Shown here: in pieces, positions 52,446-64,000 of the stretch
How the letters are laid out: each line of letters opens with the position of its first letter
How positions within the stretch are numbered: position 1 is the first letter of the stretch
Assembly (NCBI GenBank): GCA_030272585.1
Contig: BSYQ01000010.1
Span: 4,712,001 to 4,776,000, forward strand
Source: Bryopsis sp. KO-2023
Taxonomy: Eukaryota; Chlorophyta; Ulvophyceae; Bryopsidales; Bryopsidaceae
Length of the DNA stretch: 64,000 nt
Reading direction: 5' to 3'
Notes under the pieces: model-generated
What the model was told of the DNA's origin: nothing
Databases searched by the model: none
The model's input: the letters and a program-made list of their open reading frames with translations, nothing else
Translations under genes and position numbers: made by a program

Positions 52446-52941
52446 CTAACCGTCGCTGGTGTCGACTTCGGCGTTCTCTTCCGTCAGTTTCTGCTGCGCC
52501 TGTACAAAGAAACGCAAACGTCAGCGCAAGCGAGATGGCTGGAAAGCCTGCGACTACGGCCTTTCACTGGGTCAAATGACGACTTTGTCGACAAAACCGT
52601 CATATGGTCTGCCGACTTTCCTGGAACCCAGTGAAACGACTAGAAGATGCCCTCGTTGGGGAGCGCTACACGTGCAATAAGTTCGACCTCATCTGTTACT
52701 CAAGGAACAGCAGCTGCGAGATGAATCCCAGCGACTGGAGTTGAAGGGAACATGTTCGGTAGCAAGAGGATGCCAGACAAGAAACTACAGCGGCGACTTC
52801 CGTGGCGCTGGATTCCAAAAGTTTGCTCACCTCTTCAATGATTTGCGCGTCCAAGTGCTCGGCCACTTGGGCAGTGACGCCGAGCTGCTCCAGGAGGTCG
52901 CGACCATCACGTCCAGCGTCACGGCTCCCTCCGTTATCCAT
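52446..52941 (-). CDS. Small spliced gene of unknown function
   Basis: First exon 52941-52831 (ATG start, 37 codons, MDNGGSRDAGRDGRDLLEQL..., donor GAG|GTGAGC) and last exon 52499-52446 (acceptor TGTACAG, 17 codons ending VDTSDG and TAG) are well bounded and both read in phase 0. The visible protein is helical and acidic with a heptad-like DLLEQLGVTAQVAEHLDAQI stretch, suggesting a small coiled-coil subunit of a complex. One or more internal exons between 52830 and 52500 could not be placed. The stop is 162 bp upstream of the CSB start on the same strand. Family not recognised. Confidence 0.5.
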
Positions 52942-54108
52942 TTCTGGCTGTTTTATGGACAACCGGTCAGCCCTCTTCTCCACGGACGCCGTCCAGATTG
53001 TGAAACTCGTCCCCAAAGAGCGACCACTTGACTGCGAAGGTGGAAAGAATCTGGAATGTTGAAACTGAAGGGTGGTGTACCAACGCGAAATCTGCTTGGA
53101 CGAGGTAATGAATGACTCAGCGTACTGGACGATCAGAGACCTTTTTTGGGGGGAGGGCCTGTTTCTGGTTCAAGGATTTCAGCACAGACGGAGAGATTTT
53201 TTCTTCCTCGTTGGGTTGAGAATTCTGGTTTGCCATTGGTAAAACCGTATTCCAAATATGTTGGAAGAAATGTGCATGTTCTGACACAAGCAAGCACACC
53301 TGCCCCAGATAGAAGCAACTGAAAAAGCGGTTGTCTTTGACACAAGCAATTCAGTCCTTTTTCTCCCTGTTGAAACTCAAAGCTTCTGAAACAATCTTAT
53401 GCAGGCACTCGGACAGAGTAATCCATCGAATTGAGATATTCTGCTTGGTGTGCAAAAGCCTCCATCCATTTGGCATGCTGGAGGGCAAAAAGAGATGCCA
53501 ATCATATCTACAACACATGTCCCAAACATCTGTTGTCCCGGGCCCAAGTTTCGCATTGCCAGTTCTTGTTACGGCCGTCGGGTCTTTGGTGTAACAGTTC
53601 TGGATGAATGAGGGCATGCATGCTAAAACAGAGATCTTGGTTCGTATCTTTTTTATAGTCGAGGAGGTGGTAGATCCCATATGGAAGGGTAAAGAGAGAA
53701 ACGACACGTGGATCTTGCCCCTGATCCACTCAATTAGTCAAAATTGTTGTGAGGTTGATGGCATCAGGTACATCAGTCCACAAGGGGGATCCACAAAGTT
53801 GTGTCAAATATCCTGTGTGCGAAAGAAAAGAAGAAAACTAAAGTAAAGTTTTCTCAACCCCTGTGTAAAAATTCAACCCCCTACCAAAAATACTCTCTGG
53901 TGAGGGAGAATTTCGATGGTGTTTCACGAGCAGCAAGAAAAATGTTTTCCTTTCTTTTGTGGATCCGTTTGAGTTGATCTCGAATTCTGGGATTCTGGAG
54001 GGTGATGCAACTTCGGCTCACGGCTTGTGACGTTCTGCCTTTCTCTGCTCCTCCACACTTGTCTGGGGCGACCTACCGTGCTACACGTTCGCAAGAAGGA
54101 GCAACACC
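52942..54108. other. Intergenic region upstream of ATP synthase beta
   Basis: Divergent spacer between the small minus-strand gene and ATP2. Frames of up to about 118 codons are present but show no motif or splice-chain support. It presumably contains both promoters. Confidence 0.45.
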
Positions 54109-58513
<4,405 letters not shown>

Positions 58514-59486
58514 CTCCACCCACTTTCGCAAGAGGAAAAAAAAAGAGGTTTAAACAAGAAGATTAGCAATTCTGTTTTCTCCAAACCACACAAAACGGAA
58601 ATATAAAGCCTGAGAAAAAGCGGGGTCCGGAGCACAAATGGAGGAAAATCGGTCGGTGGGGATTATGAGCATTTTCGGGAGGGGGGGGTTCAATGTTGAT
58701 GCTTGAACCCATCTTTTTTGGCTTTTCTTGTGATTGTGGATTTGGAGGAGCTTGCCCCCCAAAAAGAAAGAAAAAACAAGAGGGCTCTTCTGAATTTCTT
58801 GCAGAAAAAAAAAGGAAAGAGGTTGTGGTGATTGAATGCGGATTTGTCCTGATTTGGCGGGTTCAGTAAATGTTCGATGAAAAAGTAGCTGGGTAAAAGT
58901 TTTCCCCCACGTTTGATGCAAACGAGAAGAAAAGAAGCATGAACTGCACAATTCCTTTTTTTTGTCTTGATTGGTCAAACCACGACAGCAAAAACTGGAG
59001 AGAAGAAAAAACCTTGCTCAACCGAAGTTAACAATTTTGTTTCCTGATGTCTTGGAAATATGGACACGATGGAGGTTTGGAGAATATGTGATCTCTTGGA
59101 TGTAAGACATACAGACCATCAATTTGGCTTCAACAAACATCATTACCACACTGGCCTGAGGGTTTTGAGAAGCCTGACACTACACAGCAGCATCCATCAC
59201 ATAATTCCCCAAGGGATGGAATTGTCACTGTGTTCTTTGAAACAACTTTTCGACGGCTTTTTACTTTTCCTTGGAAAACTGTCAAAACAGCAACCAAGTG
59301 CTTATGGATAGAGGAGTATCCCCAGTCAAAGGATAGCCTCTGAAATTTACCCTCCCCAACAGAACCCCACAGTGGTCCTGTGATTTAAACTGGATAGAGC
59401 AGCACAGTTGTTGGATGTCGATCGGAATTTTCCCCAAGAACCCAATGCTCCATGGGTTAATTGCAGAGACGTTATGTCACCACCAG
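58514..59486. other. 3' flank of ATP2, no gene seen
   Basis: Purine-rich 3' region followed by AT-rich sequence. No exon chain is supported. Its right end is the left copy of an 11-bp direct repeat (59476-59486) that flanks the fold-back element. Confidence 0.5.
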
Positions 59487-59862
59487 TGTATTTTTTTTCC
59501 ATTTCACTGGCCCCAAAGTGGCCCTAAATTTGGCCGTTTCATCCAGTTGTGGCCCTTTTGTGGCCCCAATTTGTCCGAAAAAAATAGAATGTGGCCCCAA
59601 CTTCAAAAACAAAAATTACAAGGCTTGGTGTTTATAAGCATTTACTTAATGTTGTTGATTTTGATTTTTGTGGAAACTCGATTGATTTTTTGGATGTGGC
59701 CCAGGCCTTACAAACTTCGGGGGAATGTGGCCCTTTTGTGGCCCCAAATTCGTCTTCTATTAAAACGTTTTGGCCCTTTTGTGGCCCCAAAATTTGCCAT
59801 TCTGATTTTTTGGGGGGCCAAAATGGGCCAAAAGGGCCACAATGGGCCACAAAAATATACAT
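59487..59862. mobile_element. Fold-back/MITE-like element of TGGCCC-type repeats
   Basis: The 376-bp block begins TGTATTTTTTT and ends with the inverse of TGTATATTTTT. Inside, TGGCCCTTTTGTGGCCCC occurs three times on the plus strand (near 59550, 59728 and 59771), and related GGGCC-type words appear inverted near the right end (59810-59850), so the strand can fold back. No gene is encoded. Flanking sequence carries GTCACCACCAG on both sides (59476-59486 and 59866-59876), as a target-site duplication would. The right copy is separated from the inverted end by 3 bp. Non-autonomous DNA element is my inference; a tandem-repeat origin is the alternative. Confidence 0.5.
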
Positions 59863-59865
59863 TGG

Positions 59866-59876
59866 TCACCACCAGG
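59866..59876. repeat. Right copy of 11-bp flanking direct repeat
   Basis: GTCACCACCAG, identical to 59476-59486, placed on the other side of the fold-back block. Confidence 0.7.
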
Positions 59877-61141
59877 TTTCACCGAAAAGTAACAAAAGCA
59901 ATTCAGAATTGTAGTTGATATGGAAATAGGGGACAAACTTTTCCATCCATTCTCATGGCCAGGGTTGAGCGTTTTGTTCCGCAAGAGGTGATCCTAAAAT
60001 GCAAGTTCCCTTGGATTTGCTTTGCTCCCAAAGAATGCAAACTTTTATTTGTCAGTCTCTGCATCAAAGTGGGCGAGCACATTACGTGGATTGAATGGAT
60101 TATGCCAATTTGGATATCCGCACCGCTTTGTTTCAGGTTATCAACATCGATTTTGATATTTTTTCGTTTTATTTCTTTTAAAAAGAAACATGTGGAAAGA
60201 ACGGAAGCAAGTAAACAAACGCTGATGGTCGATTGGGTGGTAAACATGTGCACTTGGGTTGTTACTTCAAGTTGTTTTCTGGCACACTGGGGGTTGATGA
60301 CCTCTATCTGCGTTGTATTTTAATTATTTGTGCGTTGCCTTGGGGGTGTAGAGGGGGAAGGGATAAAAAGGAACGGCAAAAGGAACGGCTCTGCCTTTTG
60401 GTTCCTCAGTGATAGTTTATGACTCTTCGAGTCGCAGCCAATATCAGAGTCAGAGAGCTGGCTCAGTCACTGATTGAGGGTGGCTGTCGTGCGCGAATGG
60501 GAGGGGATTAATCCAATGTTGGGAGTGGCGCCAAACAATGTGAGGTGGTTTTCGTGGATGGCAAGAAATCAGAAGCGAAAAAACACATCCCCAGCACTGT
60601 TGGAATCAGAATAACAGGATCGACACTCCAGCCTTGCCGATTTCATATTCATGGTCACACCTCCACCCGTTTCCGATTTCATATTGACGGCCCCACCTCC
60701 ATCCATTGCATGGTTTTCCAGAAAGTGTGCTTGATTGACCACAGGCCTGGGAGACCACCCAACCACCGACTTCTATCAGCGCATCACGGCGACCACATGG
60801 TGTGCCATCATATTGTGTTTAATAGGTCCCCCCCCACACCCCATTGCTGAAAATTCTGTTATGGTTTAACGAGCGATACAAAAGCTTGCGATTTTAAGAG
60901 TGTTCCACACAGACTGATTACAGTCTGACTAATCGGAATAGATTGTTGTGAGGAAGTTAGACGATCGAGAGGAGGGAAGAGTTAGATCGATGTGAGGAAG
61001 TTAAGTTACTGGAATGGATGTGAAACGACGCTTGACAGAAACTGGGGAAGGTATTTATCGGGAAGGAAACCCGGAACAATCTAACAGTGTAAGAAAGACT
61101 CAAACGATCCACAGCTCGTTTCACGCAAGGATTGGGAAAAC
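59877..61141. other. Region upstream of the retroelement-like ORF, possible LTR/leader
   Basis: No coding exon is supported. A sequence beginning TGGCGCC at 60526 resembles a tRNA primer-binding site, and GTGAGGAAGTTA is repeated near 60950 and 60992. If the ORF at 61142 belongs to an LTR element, the 5' LTR would end just left of 60526. I cannot define its ends, so this remains a suggestion. Confidence 0.3.
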
Positions 61142-62359
61142 ATGGGTTTCACTGTACATGGTTTCGGAGCCGAAGACGTTTCTGGACGCTACGCTACCAG
61201 AACGAACAAAAGAGTAATTTTCTCACCTCTCTCGCTCGCTTGGCTCATCATTTTCTTTTCGACCACCTGCATACACACGGTGGACGGAGGTCTCTTCGCG
61301 ACAGCTCAAGACAAGGCGTTGGCAGCGTTGGAAAAAGAAAAAATGAAGCTCAGAGCAAAAGTAATGTCACTCTCGGAGCAGCTCAGAGATGAGCGCCGAC
61401 TACGAGAACACCCTTACCATTGGTATATCCGCGAACGCGGTGATCAACCACCCCCTGACGACCCTACACCTCCACCCAAACTGGAACACAAGTGGGAGAC
61501 CACCCGCGAAAAAGACCCACTCGTCAAAACGGCGGGGTGGTTCTCTTTTTTTCGACTATCTACAGGAAAAGGCAAACAACAAGAAATATGCGCAAAATGG
61601 GACACCTGTCTCACTCTTTTCACCAGCGCTTTCTTCCAGGCCATCAACTCCCTGTCTACCGCCGTGAAGACCTTTTTCCACGACCCCTTTGACGTTTTTG
61701 GCGCCATGCCCCACCGAACCCGCCAATGGTTCTCGTCACGCCTGGATACGATGTCGCAACTCTTTGGAGCATTCCTGGCGTTCCTCCTGGTAAACGTCCT
61801 GGCTTTCGTTTACCTCAAGCTCTCCAGTGTGATCAAAACAATCAAAGGGACTCTACTTACGATGGGGAAGCTGCCGGTCGTCACGCTCGCGACTACTACT
61901 GGCACATGGCTCCTGCGCACGACGTGGAAAAGTGTCGCTTCACCGACCCACACGATCGAACTGCAGGCGCAACTCAAAGGACTTCAGGAGACGGTGGCTG
62001 AGCTCAAGGCGGACAAGGAACAACAATGTGGCTACTGTGGGTGGAGGGGACACACGGAAAAAAACTGTAGGAAAAAGAAGCAGACGACAAAGATTACTAA
62101 CAATGTAACCAGCCATTCGAAGTGCGCAGCAGTTTCGACATCCCCATCCCTTCTACACACCTCCATCACCATTCAAAATTGTCACCTAAAATCCTGCCTG
62201 ATCGATACCGGATCTCAGGCGTGCCTCCTTCCCCTCTCCATCGCCAAACGGTACGGGATTCCGTATAGTACCACACTCGACACTCCCAAGCAACTGGAAG
62301 TGAAACGACTATCTTTTTTTCGAACGACTTTGCTGCAGAAAGACTCTTTTTACACTTAA
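61142..62359 (+). CDS. Retroelement-like Gag/protease fragment with hydrophobic segments
   Basis: An uninterrupted 405-codon frame. In order: a hydrophobic segment (about 26-46), a charged coiled coil (about 53-92), a Pro-rich stretch (103-113), a second strongly hydrophobic segment (about 207-225), a short coiled coil (270-293), a CCHC zinc knuckle C-x2-C-x4-H-x4-C (296-309, CGYCGWRGHTEKNC) followed by Lys-rich sequence, and the start of a retropepsin-like protease with the catalytic motif DTGS (355-358, in CLIDTGSQACLLPLS). The knuckle plus DTGS order is that of Gag-Pol in LTR retrotransposons. The protease is cut off about 50 residues after DTGS and no reverse transcriptase follows, so the element is truncated or decayed. 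Two membrane-type helices are not usual for retrotransposon Gag. No typical splice structure is seen. Confidence 0.65.
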   Translation: MGFTVHGFGAEDVSGRYATRTNKRVIFSPLSLAWLIIFFSTTCIHTVDGGLFATAQDKALAALEKEKMKLRAKVMSLSEQLRDERRLREHPYHWYIRERGDQPPPDDPTPPPKLEHKWETTREKDPLVKTAGWFSFFRLSTGKGKQQEICAKWDTCLTLFTSAFFQAINSLSTAVKTFFHDPFDVFGAMPHRTRQWFSSRLDTMSQLFGAFLAFLLVNVLAFVYLKLSSVIKTIKGTLLTMGKLPVVTLATTTGTWLLRTTWKSVASPTHTIELQAQLKGLQETVAELKADKEQQCGYCGWRGHTEKNCRKKKQTTKITNNVTSHSKCAAVSTSPSLLHTSITIQNCHLKSCLIDTGSQACLLPLSIAKRYGIPYSTTLDTPKQLEVKRLSFFRTTLLQKDSFYT

Positions 62360-63240
62360 ACCAAGACATACAAACAACCACAAAGCCCTTCTTATTTCCT
62401 TGCATCCTCTATTCCTGACTGTACTCTCCGCCTAGTCGACTAGGAACTTCGACAGCGTGTCGTCTCTTTTCAACCCTTCTTCGAGTCTCTAGAAGGTTAG
62501 TCGCGCCTTTGTTGCGCCTTCGTTAACTCTTGCTGCAGTGACGGCTGACGCCTCACACGAAGTTCCCACTCTCGATGCCAGCTTGTCGACATATCACGTG
62601 ATCTCTGCCGCCAATGCTGCATCCCTCTCACGTGCTGCATCTCCTGCAGCGCGACGCTGCTGCGATCTCCGCAGCACTCCCTATGTCAGTCATAGACTGT
62701 TGTGCTTGTCTGCCACGGTGTTGCTACACCTCTCTCATCGTTACGCACGGGGAAGTAATACTATTGTAGTAGTCCTATCACGACTTCTCTCTTGCAGCAG
62801 TCGTGCTTTCCCTTGCAGCGTCGATGACTCCTCTATGTCGGTCTGCTGCTGCACTTCGTTCCTCTTGTAGCAGTCGGTCCTAGACCTCATATATCATCTT
62901 CCTGATGTGACGGCGCCTGCAGCACTCGTTCACATCCCTTGCTGCATCTCCTGTGAATATCCATTCATGGAGTAGCAGCAGTAGTATTAGTCATAGCAGC
63001 AGCAGCAGCAGCATTCTGCTCTGCTGTCTTGCTATGAGTGTTGGACCCTTTTTAGGGTAGAACTGCCAGTAGTACTGGTCCAGTTCTGCATCGTTACATT
63101 CCTCCCCACCAGGTTCCTGACTGTCCCTAGTCAGTTTGTTGAACCTTTATCAACCTTTATCAATGTAGCTTTGACATTCTGTCAGGTGTTGCAAGCTGCA
63201 GGTTGCAGCTGAATTCCATGAACCTTTTTTTGCCAAAATA
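62360..63240. repeat. CTGCTG/CAGCAG-rich low-complexity tract
   Basis: Degenerate trinucleotide-type sequence rich in TGCTGCA and GCAGCA words, with a pure (AGC) run near 62996-63013. The perfect 14-bp palindrome CCTAGTCGACTAGG lies at 62431-62444. No coding frame is credible; the 110-codon plus frame at 62538 is Ser/Cys/Leu low complexity. It could be a decayed LTR or untranslated part of the neighbouring element. Confidence 0.5.
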
Positions 63241-63480
63241 TTCATTTTCTTACAATACCAAGGGAGAAACCTTCTCAACCTATGGTGCCATATCAAAATG
63301 TTCATGTTCTTATAATCCTCAGGGAGAAACATTCTCAACCTGTGATCCCACACCAAAAAATGTTCATGTTCTTGTAATCCTCAGGGAGAAACATTCTCAA
63401 CCTGTGATCCCACACCAAAAAATGTTCATGTTCTTGTAATCCTCAGGGAGAAACATTCTCAACCTGTGATCACATATTCC
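63241..63480. repeat. Four-copy tandem repeat, unit about 62 bp
   Basis: Units at 63241-63300, 63301-63362, 63363-63424 and 63425-63480. Each begins TTCATGTTCTT (first copy TTCATTTTCTT) and carries CAGGGAGAAACATTCTCAAC. Copies 2 and 3 are nearly identical, while copy 1 is diverged and copy 4 is cut short. The GAGAA...TTCTC core is an inverted repeat. The last unit contains the stop codon of the minus-strand zinc-finger frame. Confidence 0.9.
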
Positions 63481-63998
63481 AACACTTGCCAAGGTCCATT
63501 GTCAGAATTTTTAGCCCCCTGCACTCCAACTCCCAAAATTTCTTCTTTCCTTTGAACCGTGGTTTTTACGATCACATTCCCCAAAAGTCTGTTAGGTCGG
63601 ATGCCTCCTAGTGAATGGGCTGTCGTCGTGAGATCACAAAGTGTGCAATGCCCAAAACCCTTGATGCCGGGCCATCCCATTGACTCGGAGACATCCACCT
63701 GTACCGATACTCTGCGACTGCGCCCACCCCCGCTGCTGGACACGCGAACTCGATCGGCTACCCAAGCTTTTCGCCAGCAGTCGGGGTGGGCGCAGAGGCG
63801 GTGATCACCACATCCCATCATGGTAATGGGTGTGCATTTGCTTCTGAAGCAAATGCTGCATGTTTTAGGCTCGTGTGGCAGCACATCGCGCAATCCTTGC
63901 AGCAACGCGATTGCTTGCGGTTGGACCCCTCCCTGGACTGGTGCTGGTACTGGTACATTTTCTTCTTCTCCTTGTGTCTCCGTGGTCGGGTCGTCCAT
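63459..63998 (-). CDS. RING-like zinc-finger protein, hypothetical
   Basis: An ATG at 63998 opens a 179-codon frame. After an acidic, Pro/Gln-rich N-terminus come C47-x2-C50, C55, C63-x2-H66-x2-C69-x-H71-x2-C74 and, 44 residues on, C118-x2-C121 (TCSICFRSKC, GCGDH, CAHPDCW, HCTLCDL). The spacing resembles a RING or related cross-brace zinc finger with a long insert, so a ubiquitin-ligase or nucleic-acid-binding role is possible but not shown. The frame ends inside the last unit of the tandem repeat, which suggests either a real 3' end overlapped by repeat expansion or a coding exon read through its donor. Closeness to the retroelement fragment makes origin in a mobile element possible. Confidence 0.5.
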   Translation of the reverse strand: MDDPTTETQGEEENVPVPAPVQGGVQPQAIALLQGLRDVLPHEPKTCSICFRSKCTPITMMGCGDHRLCAHPDCWRKAWVADRVRVSSSGGGRSRRVSVQVDVSESMGWPGIKGFGHCTLCDLTTTAHSLGGIRPNRLLGNVIVKTTVQRKEEILGVGVQGAKNSDNGPWQVLEYVITG

Positions 63999-64000
63999 AT

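Noticed and set aside
63241-63480. CRISPR-like array
   Set aside because: Units are contiguous tandem copies with no unique spacers, in a eukaryotic nuclear context.

Overview
The window is nuclear DNA of a photosynthetic eukaryote, most likely a green-lineage (Viridiplantae) alga. Genes are split into many short exons with GT-AG introns, and several products are plastid-linked: a bacterial-type ribosomal protein L15 with a transit-peptide-like leader, a granule-bound-type starch synthase, and a histidine-phosphatase-like protein with a lumen-type leader. The MAP kinase kinase has the C-terminal NTF2 domain and T-x5-T activation loop of plant MKK3, and SSRP1 ends just after its single HMG box, as in plants. 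The species cannot be named from the sequence alone. Exon models below were built by hand from splice consensus, reading-frame continuity across junctions and family resemblance. Where every junction closes in frame I say so.

Layout. 1-2.5 kb: one possible minus-strand first exon, then no supported gene. 2.5-8.4 kb: a 16-exon RecN gene (+). 9.3-12.9 kb: FACT subunit SSRP1 (-), head-to-head with a small SCP2-domain gene (+, 13.2-14.2 kb). 14.5-15.4 kb: intronless histidine-phosphatase-like gene (-). 15.9-16.4 kb: a possible small spliced gene (+). 17.0-19.3 kb: WDR54-like WD-repeat gene (-). 20.3-24.8 kb: chaperonin CCT3 (+). 27.3-30.6 kb: starch synthase (-), head-to-head with the MKK3-type kinase (+, 31.3-36.8 kb). 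38.5-40.6 kb: NRT2 nitrate transporter (-). 42.3-44.3 kb: plastid ribosomal protein L15 (+). 45.0-52.3 kb: 20-exon CSB/ERCC6/Rad26 repair ATPase (-), preceded by a small unrecognised gene. 54.1-58.5 kb: mitochondrial ATP synthase beta (+).

The last 4.5 kb are different in character: a fold-back element built of TGGCCC-type repeats and flanked by an 11-bp direct repeat, a retroelement-like ORF (two hydrophobic segments, coiled coils, CCHC zinc knuckle, DTGS aspartic-protease start), a CTG/CAG-rich tract, a four-copy ~62-bp tandem repeat, and a RING-like zinc-finger ORF.

The genes are mostly unrelated housekeeping functions: DNA repair and chromatin (RecN, CSB, SSRP1), protein folding (CCT3), translation in the plastid (L15), energy (ATP synthase beta), nitrogen uptake (NRT2), starch (GBSS) and signalling (MKK3). 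No operon-like logic is expected or seen. Recurrent features are divergent gene pairs and at least three clear GC-AG introns.
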